Below are positions 1 through 8,637 of a stretch of DNA of 50,188 bases, one piece after another; positions within the stretch are counted from its first letter, which is position 1; each line of letters starts with the position of its first letter. The translations under genes were made by a program, and so were the position numbers. The DNA lies in the NCBI GenBank assembly GCA_021797775.1, contig JAJZZC010000008.1, forward strand, positions 11,888-62,075, in the 5' to 3' direction. This DNA comes from Bacillota bacterium (lineage in GTDB: Bacteria > Bacillota > Sulfobacillia > RBS10-35 > JAJYVN01). The notes under the pieces were generated by a model. That model had not been told where the DNA came from. It saw only the letters and a list, made by a program, of their open reading frames with translations, and did no database searches.

Positions 1-564
1 CAGGACCTTGGCCGCCACGAAGGCAGCCAGGTCGTCGACACACTGCGGGCCGTGGTAGAAACCGGGCATGGCGGGGAGCACGACGGCGCCAGCCTCGCAG
101 AGCGCGGTCAGGTTGCGCAGGTGGATCAGCGAAAGCGGGGTTTCACGCGGCACGACCACCAGCCGGCGGCCTTCCTTGAGCGTGACGTCGGCACAGCGCT
201 CCAGCAGGTCCGTGGACCGACCGCCCGCGATGGCGGCCACCCGCCCCATGGTGCAGGGAATGACCACCATGCCGTCGACCGAGGCGGATCCACTGGCGAG
301 TTCCCCGGAGATGTCGTGGATGGGATGAAAGCGCAGGCTGCCCGGCGCGCCCTCGGGCAGGAAGAACCGCCGGCAGCGGCTGGCCATGCCGTGCTCACCG
401 GCATAGCGCGCATCCTCCCAGTCGGTCTCGTGCGCGAGCACGGCGAAACCCGCGGCGCTGACCATGAGGTCCACCGCGTGGCCCACCCGGCAGAGGGCGG
501 CGATCAAGGTCCGGGCATAGATCGCGCCGCTGGCGCCGGTGACCGCGACGATGTACCGGCCCAC
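1..564 (-). CDS. ubiX: UbiX flavin prenyltransferase (3' end outside the window)
   Basis: UbiX attaches a dimethylallyl group to reduced FMN and so makes prenylated FMN, the cofactor of UbiD decarboxylases. The reading frame is open to the window edge and gives 188 residues, nearly a full-length member (about 190-200). The N-terminus reads MGRYIVAVTGASGAIYA, the family's flavin-phosphate loop. Further on are VVIPCTMGRVAAIAGG, the basic stretch LKEGRRLVVVPRETP and a C-terminal MPGFYHGPQ, all family signatures. The start is a GTG preceded by GGGGAGGG at a good distance; an in-line ATG just upstream is in another frame. Its partner ubiD lies in the same cluster on the same strand. Degraded copies of this gene's first 100 bp lie just upstream. 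Confidence 0.93.
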   Translation of the reverse strand, partial: MGRYIVAVTGASGAIYARTLIAALCRVGHAVDLMVSAAGFAVLAHETDWEDARYAGEHGMASRCRRFFLPEGAPGSLRFHPIHDISGELASGSASVDGMVVIPCTMGRVAAIAGGRSTDLLERCADVTLKEGRRLVVVPRETPLSLIHLRNLTALCEAGAVVLPAMPGFYHGPQCVDDLAAFVAAKVL

Positions 565-595
565 GACGGCATCCCTCCCCCTCGCGCGGCCAGCG

Positions 596-830
596 GGGCG
601 GCCGGGAGGCCGCCGCGGCCATAGATCGCGCCGTTAGCTTGCCCGTCACGCAGAGTGACGCAGCGGCCCAGGAGCGTATCCCTCCCACGGTCGGCGGCTG
701 CCCGCAGCCGCTGCCGCCCAGTGACGCGCCCGGCAGGCGGCCGCCGCGAGGGCTCGGCCCGGATCGCGCGCTGGCGCCGGTCCCGTGAAAACGGGGTACC
801 GTCCGCGGTGGTATCGCCAGGTGGCCAGTC
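596..830 (-). repeat. Two decayed tandem copies of the ubiX 5' end
   Basis: The gap upstream of ubiX holds two degenerate copies of the gene's own beginning in the same orientation. The nearer copy (about 596-690) shares the GGGAGGGAT ribosome site, TGGGCCG and an exact 14-mer, CGGCGCGATCTATG, which is at 516-529 in ubiX and 620-633 here (offset 104 bp). The farther copy (about 720-830) keeps ACCGGCGCCAGCG, CGCGATC and CTGCCGGG in the same order and spacing. Neither copy keeps an open ubiX frame. I aligned these by eye; identity is roughly two thirds, with small indels, and high GC raises the chance background. Confidence 0.5.
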
Positions 831-904
831 AGAACGGGCACGCCCCAACGACGCCGCTGTGGTGGCGAGACGGCCGACGCGGCGTCCCCTCAGGCCAACG
901 GCAG

Positions 905-990
905 GCGTCCCGGCCGGCGAGCCGACCCGCTCGACGCCTACCCCCCAGCCTAGACCACGTGCCGCCCCGATCGACGAAAACCGCGCGACG
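905..990 (-). repeat. Decayed partial copy of the HAD gene 3' end
   Basis: Bases 953-987 match 1119-1153 inside the HAD gene at 33 of 35 positions (offset 166 bp), and weaker similarity extends upstream. In translation the copy gives AVFVDRGGTWSRLGG, where the intact gene has AVFVDRGGTWSTLEG. After a frame change it continues as VERVGSPAG, matching AERVDPPAG. It is therefore a broken duplicate of the last 30-40 codons of the phosphatase gene, not a separate gene. Confidence 0.65.
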
Positions 991-1030
991 GCAGGCGCGG
1001 GACGGGAGCACGCGCTGGATTGGCCCCCTC

Positions 1031-1852
1031 TCAGGCCAGCAGCCCGGGCAGCTCCCGCAGGTCCCGCACCACGCGTGCGCCAGCCGGCGGGTCCACCCGC
1101 TCGGCGCCTTCCAACGTGGACCATGTGCCGCCCCGGTCGACGAAAACCGCGCGCAGGCCGGCCCCCAACGCCCCACGCACATCCCGCTCGATGCTGTCGC
1201 CCACCATGACCGCGTCCTCCGGCCGCGCCCCGACGAGGCCGACGGCGTGCAGGAAGATGCCCGCTTCCGGCTTGCCAACGCCAAGTTCCCCGGAGATGAC
1301 CACGTGGTCGAACAGGGGCAGGAGCCCCGAACCCACTGCCTTCCTGCGCTGCAGGTCGCGGTCGCCGTTGGTGAGCATGACCAGGGTGCGGCCGCCCGCC
1401 CGCAGGGCGACGAGCACCTCCAGCACCTCCGGGAAGCAGACCTGGCGAACCGCGCGCTCATACACGAAGCGCTCGCTCAGCAGCGCGGCGAGGTCGCGGT
1501 CGTCGCAACCGCACGCCGCCAAGCCCCGGCGCCAGGCGAGGCGCCGGTAGCGGGGCGCGAAGGCCCTCAGACCGACGGTGTCGGGATCGTCTCCCTCCGC
1601 GAAGCTGGCCCACAGCCCCTCCCACGAGGCGATGCCGATGCGCTGGCAGTACGCGCTGTGCGGTCCGGCGCGCCACAGCCCGCGGGCTGCGGCCAGAACG
1701 GCGTCCATCACCGTCGCGGCTACCAGGCCGCGCTGCGCCGAGACGTCCGCCAGCACGACCGCCATCGCGGCGGCCGTGCTGGCGTGTTCATAGATCAACG
1801 TCTCGTCCAGGTCGAAGATCACGACCGCTGCCGCACCGACTTCCCCGCCCAT
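1031..1852 (-). CDS. HAD-superfamily hydrolase (phosphatase)
   Basis: This is a 273-residue soluble phosphatase-type protein. It has the four HAD motifs in order: FDLDETL near the N-terminus (nucleophile Asp and acid/base Asp), LTNGD (motif II Thr), GVGKPEAGIF (motif III Lys) and VGDSIERDV (motif IV Asp). The long alpha-helical cap between motifs I and II matches subclass I, the YjjG / N-acylneuraminate-9-phosphatase type. The substrate cannot be read from sequence. It lies between ubiX and ubiA on the same strand, but gaps of over 400 bp on both sides make tight co-transcription doubtful. A degraded copy of its 3' end follows the stop codon. Confidence 0.88.
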   Translation of the reverse strand: MGGEVGAAAVVIFDLDETLIYEHASTAAAMAVVLADVSAQRGLVAATVMDAVLAAARGLWRAGPHSAYCQRIGIASWEGLWASFAEGDDPDTVGLRAFAPRYRRLAWRRGLAACGCDDRDLAALLSERFVYERAVRQVCFPEVLEVLVALRAGGRTLVMLTNGDRDLQRRKAVGSGLLPLFDHVVISGELGVGKPEAGIFLHAVGLVGARPEDAVMVGDSIERDVRGALGAGLRAVFVDRGGTWSTLEGAERVDPPAGARVVRDLRELPGLLA

Positions 1853-2262
1853 AGCCGGTCACCGCCTTGCCCCTCCACCTCGGGCGGCGGACGTCTCCGC
1901 GCCCCTTCACCGCCCGGACCTCCTCCGGGACACCACAGGCCCGCTGCGACCCGGATGGTGCCGGGCGCTGACCCGTAGGGGTGGCCTGCCGCCGTGGCGG
2001 TCCTACGCGCCTGCGCGCCCCCCAGCCTGGCGTTGTTCGGGCCGGCGACCCGCTCGGCCTGCCTGGCGCCCAGCAGAACGCTTTGCCCCACCGACGGGCG
2101 GTCCCCTGCGCCGAGGGGCACGAGAGGCCGGCTCCGGGCGTACGCCCAGCGCGCGGGGACGGCCGCCTGGAGGGAGCGCGAGGCGCGCCAGGGCCGGACC
2201 GTCTCCGCCGCGCACGGGCTGTGGCGGGCTGCCGTTCGCTGCCGCCGCCACGGCGGCGGCCC
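1853..2262. other. Intergenic gap, no gene recognised
   Basis: About 410 bp lie between the HAD gene and ubiA. Long open frames occur on both strands, but they have the Arg/Ala/Gly/Pro-rich composition of GC-rich non-coding DNA. None has a recognisable domain or a convincing ribosome site. I found no clear hairpin or repeat. Confidence 0.5.
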
Positions 2263-3123
2263 TCAGCGCACCAACGCGCTGGCAACAGTGCCGACGAGCA
2301 GCGCGAAGGACACGTACGAATTGAAGCGGGCGAACCCCACCGGTGCGAGGGCGCGGCGCACCGCCGCGTGCTGCAGCGCCAGGGCCCCAGCCGCCACCGC
2401 CACAGCGACCCAATACGGCCAGGGCAGGCGCTGCGCCAGCCCCAGGCACCCGAGCAGCAGCAGGAAGCCGGCGTGCGCCGCGCCCGCGATCGAGAGCGTC
2501 GCCGGCACGCCCAGGTCCGCCGGTAGGGAATGCAAGCCCAGGCGCCGATCCACCTCGACATCGCGCAGCGCGTACAGGCTGTCAAAGCCGACGTACCAAA
2601 GCCCCGCGGCTGCGCCGAACAGCAGGGGCCCGGCCCCCAGCCGCCCGGTGACCGCGATCCACCCAGCGAAGGGGAGAAAGAACCCCACCGAGGCCAACGC
2701 GAAGTGACAGCCCCAGCCCCATCGCTTGGTGAACGTGTAGACGACGATCAGGGCCAGCACCACCGGCAGCAGCAGCGCGCACAGGGCGTTGAGCTCGAGC
2801 GCCGCCACCGCTAGGAACAGCAGCCCCGCGCAACCCACGGCCCAGGCCACCGCCGGAGACAGCAGGCCCGCGGGGAGGGCCCGGCCCGCCGTGGCCGGGT
2901 TGGCGGCATCGATGTCCCGGTCGAACAGGCGGTTGAGGGCCATCCCCCCGATCTTGCCGCCCGCCACAGCCGCGGTGATCCAGAGCAAGGTCGGCAGCCC
3001 CGGCCAGCCCCGGGCACCGAGCAGGGCGCCCGCGTAGGCCAGGGGCAACGAGAACAGCACTTCCTCCAAACGCACCATGTCGGCGAGCCGGCCCGCCACC
3101 CGCAGGCCGCTCCGCCAGCTCAC
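2263..3123 (-). CDS. ubiA: UbiA-family prenyltransferase (probably MqnP-type)
   Basis: This integral-membrane enzyme transfers a polyprenyl chain to an aromatic ring in quinone synthesis. Eight or nine hydrophobic segments are visible. Both Asp-rich motifs are present: NRLFDRDID near residue 64 binds the prenyl diphosphate through Mg, and D-x3-YALRDVEVD is near residues 181-192. In organisms with ubiX and ubiD but no MenA this family member usually acts in the futalosine (Mqn) route to menaquinone, which is an inference here. The longest frame starts 71 bp inside ubiD. I prefer the GTG just after the ubiD stop; an ATG at 3075 is also possible. With ubiD it forms a tight pair on the minus strand. 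Confidence 0.88.
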   Translation of the reverse strand: MSWRSGLRVAGRLADMVRLEEVLFSLPLAYAGALLGARGWPGLPTLLWITAAVAGGKIGGMALNRLFDRDIDAANPATAGRALPAGLLSPAVAWAVGCAGLLFLAVAALELNALCALLLPVVLALIVVYTFTKRWGWGCHFALASVGFFLPFAGWIAVTGRLGAGPLLFGAAAGLWYVGFDSLYALRDVEVDRRLGLHSLPADLGVPATLSIAGAAHAGFLLLLGCLGLAQRLPWPYWVAVAVAAGALALQHAAVRRALAPVGFARFNSYVSFALLVGTVASALVR

Positions 3124-3130
3124 CGCGCCG

Positions 3131-4708
3131 TTACGATCCACCGCCCTCACCGCCTCCAGCGGCTTGGCTGCCCGGGTCGGGTGCGCCGCTCCAGCGGCCA
3201 TGTGCCGGCTCCGGCCGGCGCGACGCGGTCGGCCCCGGGTCGGGCCCGAGCCCGTACTCCGACCAACGCCGGCTCACGCCTTCCACCACGTCGGGGTCCA
3301 TGAAAATCGGTTCCGGCCAGAGGGCGGCGCGGGGGCCCACCTCTTCGGGCCACTTGGCGGTGCCGTCGATCACCATCTTGCCGCCGAAGGAGAAGGACGA
3401 AATGGCGTGATCCAGCACGCTCCCGGGGCCCTTGGCCAGCAGCACGTCGCGCGCCGGGTCGCAGGAGGCAAGGGCCGCCCACCAAGCCGAGGCCGGCTCG
3501 TGCACCTGCACCCATTCGTCGACCACGACCACAACCTTGGAGAGGGCCAGCAGCCCCATCGACAGCAGCCCGTAGGCCACCTTGTACGCGTGGCCAGGAT
3601 ACCGCTTGCGCAGGGCGACGAACACGAGGTTGCTCGCCGCGCCTTCCGGCGGTGCGTGCACATCGACCACCTCGGGGAACACCGCCTGCAGCAGCGGCAG
3701 GAACAGCCGCTCGCTGGTCCGCCCGAGCAGCCAGTGCTCCTCCATGGGTGGCCGCCCGACGACCGTGGTCAGGTAGACCGGGTGACGTCGCATGGTCACC
3801 GCGGTGACGCGCAGCACAGGGTACGGGCCGCCTGGATCGTAGAACCCGGTGTGGTCGCCGAAGGGTCCCTCGGCGGCCAGGTCGTCCGGCTCCACAGTGC
3901 CCTCGATGACGATCTCGGCGCGAGCGGGCACGTCCAAGTCCACGCTGACGCCGGGCGTGAGTTCCACGGGCTCGCCGCGCAAAAAGCCGGCGAAGGCGTA
4001 CTCGTCGAAGCCGTCGGGCAGGGGCGCCCCGGCCGCGTAAACGGATGCGGGGTCGCCGCCGATGGCGGCGGCCACCGGCAGGGTGCACCCGCCCCCCCGC
4101 GCGCGCTGAAAGTGCGCGGCCCCCCCCTTGTGACGCTCCCAGTGCAGGCCGAGCGCCCGCGGGCCGTGCAACTGCAGGCGGTAGATTCCGACGTTGCGCT
4201 CGCCGGTTTCGGGGTCGCGCGTGATGACCTGCGCCAGGGTGACGAACGGGCCGGCGTCCCGCGGCCAGCAGGTGAGCAGCGGGAGGCGGCGCAGGTCGAC
4301 CTCCTCGCCGCGCCAGAGCACCTCCTGGACCGGGGCCCGCCCGGCCATCCGCCGCGGGGCAACGCCGAGCAGCGGGCGCAGCTCGGGGAGGAGCCCCAGG
4401 GCGCCCCAGAGCCCCTTGGGGCGGCGCTTGGGGAGCTGCAGGAGCGCGCGCAGTCGCCCGGCCACCTCTTCCACGTCGCGCACGCCAAGCGCCAGCGCCA
4501 TACGGCGGTCGCTGGCGAAGAGGTTGATGGCGACGGGAAGGGCGGAGCCCCGCACCCGCTCAAAGAGCAGGGCCGGCCCGCCCGACTTGGCACAGCGGTC
4601 GGCGATCTCCGTGATCTCCAGCCGGGGATCGACCTCGACGGTCACGCGGCGCAACTCGCCCTCGCGCTCCAGCAGCGCGATGAACTCGCGCAGGTCGGCG
4701 ACGGCCAA
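3131..4708 (-). CDS. ubiD: UbiD-family prenyl-FMN-dependent decarboxylase
   Basis: This 525-residue enzyme of the UbiD/MqnL group removes a carboxylate from an aromatic acid using prenylated FMN, supplied by UbiX. The cofactor/metal region RNVGIYRLQLHGP, the family motif EGPFGDHTGFYDPGGPYP, and SFSFGGKMVIDGTAKWPEE near the C-terminus are clear. The Arg and paired Glu/Asp residues of the catalytic set fall within these blocks. The C-terminal 35 residues are a Gly/Pro/Arg-rich extension. Translation appears to start at a TTG after GGGGGGTG. It is followed by ubiA and is the first gene of this minus-strand set. Confidence 0.94.
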   Translation of the reverse strand: MAVADLREFIALLEREGELRRVTVEVDPRLEITEIADRCAKSGGPALLFERVRGSALPVAINLFASDRRMALALGVRDVEEVAGRLRALLQLPKRRPKGLWGALGLLPELRPLLGVAPRRMAGRAPVQEVLWRGEEVDLRRLPLLTCWPRDAGPFVTLAQVITRDPETGERNVGIYRLQLHGPRALGLHWERHKGGAAHFQRARGGGCTLPVAAAIGGDPASVYAAGAPLPDGFDEYAFAGFLRGEPVELTPGVSVDLDVPARAEIVIEGTVEPDDLAAEGPFGDHTGFYDPGGPYPVLRVTAVTMRRHPVYLTTVVGRPPMEEHWLLGRTSERLFLPLLQAVFPEVVDVHAPPEGAASNLVFVALRKRYPGHAYKVAYGLLSMGLLALSKVVVVVDEWVQVHEPASAWWAALASCDPARDVLLAKGPGSVLDHAISSFSFGGKMVIDGTAKWPEEVGPRAALWPEPIFMDPDVVEGVSRRWSEYGLGPDPGPTASRRPEPAHGRWSGAPDPGSQAAGGGEGGGS

Positions 4709-5015
4709 CGCGCACCCCCCGGCAGGGACCCCCGCCCCGAGGGCCCATCCTAGCGCGAGGTGGACGGCGCCACAAGCGCCAGACCTTAACGGGATCTTAA
4801 AACCGTCGGGCTAAGGTCAGCGAGATGCGGTCGGGCCGGTCCGCTGTGCGGGCTCTCGTCCGGGTCCCTACAGCGCGCCGGGCCATGGGCTACGCTTCCA
4901 GCCCGGTTTGACTTGGGTGGGTGCGCCCGGCTAGCATCTTCTGGGTGGCGCGTGCCGGGCGGGATGGCCCGGGGCTCCGTGCGGGAACCCGTCGTGCCCC
5001 GTGGGGAGGTCGGAC
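4709..5015. promoter_or_regulatory. Divergent intergenic region, ubiD / ABC operon
   Basis: This gap of about 300 bp separates divergent operons and must hold promoters for both. On the minus strand TTGTGG, a 17-bp spacer and TAGGAT form a weak sigma-A-like candidate about 45 bp before the ubiD start. No strong plus-strand promoter stands out. The plus-strand ribosome site GGGGAGGT at the right end fixes the ATPase start. Confidence 0.35.
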
Positions 5016-6086
5016 ATGCCCGCGATGCTCGAGGTACACCACCTCACGAAGCGTTACGGTGGCCGGCGTGGGGTGGAGGACGTCAGCCTGTCCCTGGAAC
5101 GCGGCGAGGTGCTCGGACTGCTGGGACCGAACGGCGCTGGCAAGACGACCACGCTGCGGGTGGTCAGCGGTTACCTCCCGGCCACGGCCGGCACCGTGGC
5201 CGTTGACGGCCACGACCTCTGGGAGGCGCCCTACGAGGTTCGGCGGCGGATCGGCTACCTCCCGGACAACCCGCCGCTGTACGGCGAGATGACGGTCTAC
5301 GACTACCTCCACTTCATGTCAGAGCTGCACGAGGTGCCGCGGGCACACCGTGCCGGACGGGTGAACGATGTCATCGAGCGCCTGGACCTCGCCGACGTCG
5401 CCGGGCGCCTGATCGGGCGCCTCTCCCGCGGTTACCGCCAGCGCGTCGGCTTGGCCCAGGCCGTCGTGCACGAGCCGCCGGTCTTGGTGTGCGACGAGCC
5501 GACGGTCGGCCTCGACCCGCGGCAGATCGCCCAGATGCGGGAGCTGATCCGCGGCTTCGGCCGGGAACACGCCGTCCTCTTCAGCTCCCACATCCTTTCC
5601 GAGGTCCGGCTGCTCTGCAGCCGCGTGGCGATCATGCACCGTGGCCGGCTCCTGGCACAGGGCGCGCCCGGCGATCTGACCGCCGAACTGCGGGGAGCGC
5701 CGCGCTGGTCGGTGCGGGTCAAGGGCCCAGCGGACGACGTGCGAGGGGCGCTGGCGGCCGTGGCTGGCGTGGCTGAAGCGCGCCTGGCCCCAGAGGGGCC
5801 CTCCGGGGAGGAGGGCGTCGTCTCCCTGATCGTGGACGGGCGGCCCGCGGGGGCGGCCGGGGGCCGGCGGGCCGAGGCCGTCGGCGACGACCTTTTCGCG
5901 ACGCTGGCCCGGGGAGGCTGGCCGGTGCGGGAACTGCGCGCGGTGGAGACGACGCTTGAGGAGGTCTTCCTCGAACTGACCGCCAGCGAGCAGGCCGCGC
6001 GCGAGGCGGAGACGGGGGACGCGGGCGAGGACGCAGAGGCGGAGGCGGCCGAGGCGGGGGGCGGGCGGCGTGGCCGGCGGCGCTAA
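5016..6086 (+). CDS. ABC-2 type transporter ATP-binding protein
   Basis: This 356-residue cytoplasmic ATPase powers the permease encoded immediately downstream. Walker A (GLLGPNGAGKTTT), the Q-loop region, signature LSRGYRQRVGLAQ, Walker B (VLVCDEPTVGLDP) and switch His (FSSHILSEV) are all present and intact. The closest known arrangement is the GldA/YhaQ type next to GldG-like and DUF4340 partners. The C-terminal third is an accessory domain ending in an acidic Glu/Ala tail with a Gly/Arg-rich end. An upstream in-frame GTG exists at 5001, but GGGGAGGT five bases before this ATG favours the later start. It overlaps the permease gene by 17 bp. Confidence 0.93.
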   Translation: MPAMLEVHHLTKRYGGRRGVEDVSLSLERGEVLGLLGPNGAGKTTTLRVVSGYLPATAGTVAVDGHDLWEAPYEVRRRIGYLPDNPPLYGEMTVYDYLHFMSELHEVPRAHRAGRVNDVIERLDLADVAGRLIGRLSRGYRQRVGLAQAVVHEPPVLVCDEPTVGLDPRQIAQMRELIRGFGREHAVLFSSHILSEVRLLCSRVAIMHRGRLLAQGAPGDLTAELRGAPRWSVRVKGPADDVRGALAAVAGVAEARLAPEGPSGEEGVVSLIVDGRPAGAAGGRRAEAVGDDLFATLARGGWPVRELRAVETTLEEVFLELTASEQAAREAETGDAGEDAEAEAAEAGGGRRGRRR

Positions 6087-6789
6087 GTGGTGGGTGGTGG
6101 CCAGGCGCGAGTGGCGGATCACGTTTTCCTCGCCGCTCGCCTTCGTGCTCCTGGGGATCTGGATGCTGATGAGCGGGTATTTCTTCGTCGCGCTGATCAC
6201 GGCGACCCAAAGCAGCAACATGGCGCCGTTGCTGGAGAACATGCTCGTCCTCGTCCTCTTCCTGGCACCGCTGCTGAGCATGCGCCTCCTGGCCGAGGAG
6301 CGGCGCTCCGGCAGCGAGGAACTCATCCTCACCGCGCCGATCTCACCCGCCCAGTGGGTGCTGGGCAAGTACGCCGGGGTCCTCGCCGTGTGGACGGTTT
6401 TCGTGCTCACGACCCTGCTCTTCCCCCTGGCCACTGGCCGCCTCGGCACAGTGGACTGGGGGGTCGTGGGGGCGAGCTACCTGGGGATGTGGCTCTTCGG
6501 CGCCGTCTGCCTGGCCGTGGGGCTGTTCGCCAGCTCGCTGACGGACAATCAACTGGTCGCGGCGCTGGTGGGCTTCGCCATTGTCCTTCTGCTCTACGCC
6601 GCGTCCTTTTTCGGATCGTCGGCCAGCGGCTGGCTGGGCAACCTGCTGCAGTACGTCGCCTTGCCCAGCCAGTTCAACAACTTCAGCGTCGGCCTGATCA
6701 GCGTGAGCCCGATGGTGTACTACGTCTCGCTGGCGGTCGGGTTCATCTTCCTGGCCGTGCGCGCGGTGGACATGCGTCGGTGGGCCTGA
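6070..6789 (+). CDS. ABC-2 type permease (GldF-like)
   Basis: A 239-residue membrane protein with six hydrophobic helices forms the channel half of the transporter. The opening KWWVVARREWRITFSSPLAFV, followed by RLLAEERRSGSEELILTAP, is the typical start and coupling region of the short ABC-2 permeases found with GldG partners. Translation starts at a GTG inside the end of the ATPase gene, so the two are translationally coupled. The transported substrate is not evident; related sets are linked to gliding or cell-surface assembly in other phyla. Gliding is not implied here. Confidence 0.88.
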   Translation: MAGGAKWWVVARREWRITFSSPLAFVLLGIWMLMSGYFFVALITATQSSNMAPLLENMLVLVLFLAPLLSMRLLAEERRSGSEELILTAPISPAQWVLGKYAGVLAVWTVFVLTTLLFPLATGRLGTVDWGVVGASYLGMWLFGAVCLAVGLFASSLTDNQLVAALVGFAIVLLLYAASFFGSSASGWLGNLLQYVALPSQFNNFSVGLISVSPMVYYVSLAVGFIFLAVRAVDMRRWA

Positions 6790-6832
6790 TCGGCAGGGGC
6801 CCGGCCGCATTTCAACGAGCGGGAGGCGGACG

Positions 6833-8497
6833 ATGAGCGAGCCGAGCGATGGCGGCCCCGACCAGCCGGAGGACGGAGCGGCGGCCCCGTCCGGAGAGGC
6901 GGCCGGGTCCGGGCCCAACGACACGGTAGCCGGCGGGAGCGGGGACGCCGCAGGTGACGGGGATGCGGAACGCCAGGCCGCCGTCCCGGATGGGCCCTCG
7001 CCGGTGCCGAGCGGGAGGCTGGCCAACTGGCTAGCTGCCCGTGGCACCCGCTGGGGCACGGCCACCGCCATCTACGTCGTGGTGGTGGCAGCGGTCCTGG
7101 TCGCCGTCAACCTGGTCGGCTCCCGTATCACCACCGGGTGGGACGTGACCGCACAGCACCTGCTGACCCTATCGCCGGCCTCCCGGCGGATCGCGCGCAG
7201 CGTAGCGCACCCGGTCAGCATCATCGCCTTCACGCAACCCGGTGACCCAACGGGCGCCGAGATCCAGGTGCTGCTGCAACAATACGCGCGCGACTCGCAT
7301 GGGCGCATCACGTACCAGGTCATCGATCCGGTGACCCATACGGCCGTCGCCGCCCGCTACGGTGTCCAGGCGTACAACACCGTGGTGGTGCAGTCGGGCA
7401 GCAACGTGCAAACGGTACAGCCGACCAGCCTGACCACGTACAATTCGGCCGGCAACGCCGTGTTCAACGGGGAGACGGCGATCACCAACGCCATCCTCCG
7501 CGCCGGCGCCTCGGTCAGCCTGAAGGTGGATTGGCTAGCCGGTGACGGGGAGCCGAACATCGCCTCCGGGCGGCATCCGAACGCCACCGCGGCCCTGCGG
7601 AACATGGGCTACCAGGTCGGCAGCCTGAACCTGCTGACCAGCAACGGGGTGCCGTCCAACGTCGCGGCTCTGATCATTGACAGCCCAACGCGGGACCTCT
7701 CCGCGGCCGAGATCGCCACACTGCGCCAGTATGCGGCGCGGGGCGGACACCTGGTCGTGCTGCTGCCGCCCCTGCTGAAGCCCCTGCCCCGGCTGGACGC
7801 CCTGCTGGCGAGTTGGGGGATTGCGCCCCAGAACGACGTGGCGATCGATCTGGTGCAGCACTACCAGACCGATCCGACCCAGATCGTGCCGCACTATGCC
7901 TCTTCCCCGATCACGACCCCGATCCAGCAGGCCAATATGGCCACACTGCTGCCAGGCACCCAGGGGCTGACCCTGTCCCACCCCAGGGGCTATACGGTGC
8001 AGACTGTGCTGCAGACCACCGCGGGCGGGACGGCCACGGCGCCAAAGTCCTGGGGTATGACCAACCTGAGTGCGTTGTTGAAGGGGCGGGTTTCCTACAT
8101 CCCACACACGGACTTCCCGGGGCCGCTGAGCGTGGCGGCCACGACCCAGGCGGCCGTGCAGCCGGCCTCGGCCAGGGGCCCGCTGCCGCTCAGCGGCGCG
8201 CCGGGCTTCCGCGCGGTCGTCTTCGGCAACAGTCTCTTCATAAGCAGCGGCACGCTTACGGCCGGGCAGGGCGCCTACATCACCATCCAGGGCAACCAGG
8301 ACCTGTTCCTCAACGCGGTCGGTTGGGCCACGGGGCAGAGCCAGGGGATCACGGTCCGGCCGAATCCCAGTCTGAGCACCCAGGTCTTCCTGACCGCGGG
8401 CACGACGCGCTCGCTGGTCCTGACCTTCGTCGCTGGCGTTCCCCTGCTCTGCTTCGTCCTGGCCATCGGGACCTGGGTGAGCCGGCGCCGCCTATAG
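6833..8497 (+). CDS. GldG-like ABC transporter auxiliary protein
   Basis: This 554-residue protein has a disordered Gly/Ala/Pro-rich cytoplasmic N-terminus (about 65 residues), one membrane helix near residues 80-100, a large extracellular domain and a second helix right at the C-terminus before SRRRL. The domain after the first helix (DVTAQHLLTLSPASRRIARS, then VKVDW-like and VAALIIDSPTRDLSAAE segments) matches the GldG/ABC_transp_aux fold. Such proteins accompany short ABC-2 permeases and probably act as an extracytoplasmic scaffold. A 43-bp gap with a GGGAGG site precedes the ATG. The downstream DUF4340-like gene completes the set. Confidence 0.86.
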   Translation: MSEPSDGGPDQPEDGAAAPSGEAAGSGPNDTVAGGSGDAAGDGDAERQAAVPDGPSPVPSGRLANWLAARGTRWGTATAIYVVVVAAVLVAVNLVGSRITTGWDVTAQHLLTLSPASRRIARSVAHPVSIIAFTQPGDPTGAEIQVLLQQYARDSHGRITYQVIDPVTHTAVAARYGVQAYNTVVVQSGSNVQTVQPTSLTTYNSAGNAVFNGETAITNAILRAGASVSLKVDWLAGDGEPNIASGRHPNATAALRNMGYQVGSLNLLTSNGVPSNVAALIIDSPTRDLSAAEIATLRQYAARGGHLVVLLPPLLKPLPRLDALLASWGIAPQNDVAIDLVQHYQTDPTQIVPHYASSPITTPIQQANMATLLPGTQGLTLSHPRGYTVQTVLQTTAGGTATAPKSWGMTNLSALLKGRVSYIPHTDFPGPLSVAATTQAAVQPASARGPLPLSGAPGFRAVVFGNSLFISSGTLTAGQGAYITIQGNQDLFLNAVGWATGQSQGITVRPNPSLSTQVFLTAGTTRSLVLTFVAGVPLLCFVLAIGTWVSRRRL

Positions 8498-8637
8498 GGA
8501 GGCGTCGGCTCGGCCGCTACACGCGCATCCTTTGTAGGGAGGGAGCCGCGACGGATCGGGAAGCCGGGGGCGCCACCGAGGCGCAGGAGACCGCAGCAGG
8601 TACGGCCGCGCCGCAAGCCGGCGCGCGGGGTGCCTCG

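Noticed and set aside
785-1978. A 397-codon plus-strand frame across the HAD gene
   Set aside because: It is antisense to the intact HAD phosphatase, has shadow-frame composition (Arg, Ala, Pro, Gly, His) and no motif.
3077-4753. A 558-codon plus-strand frame opposite ubiD
   Set aside because: Antisense shadow of ubiD; GC-rich third positions keep the opposite strand open.
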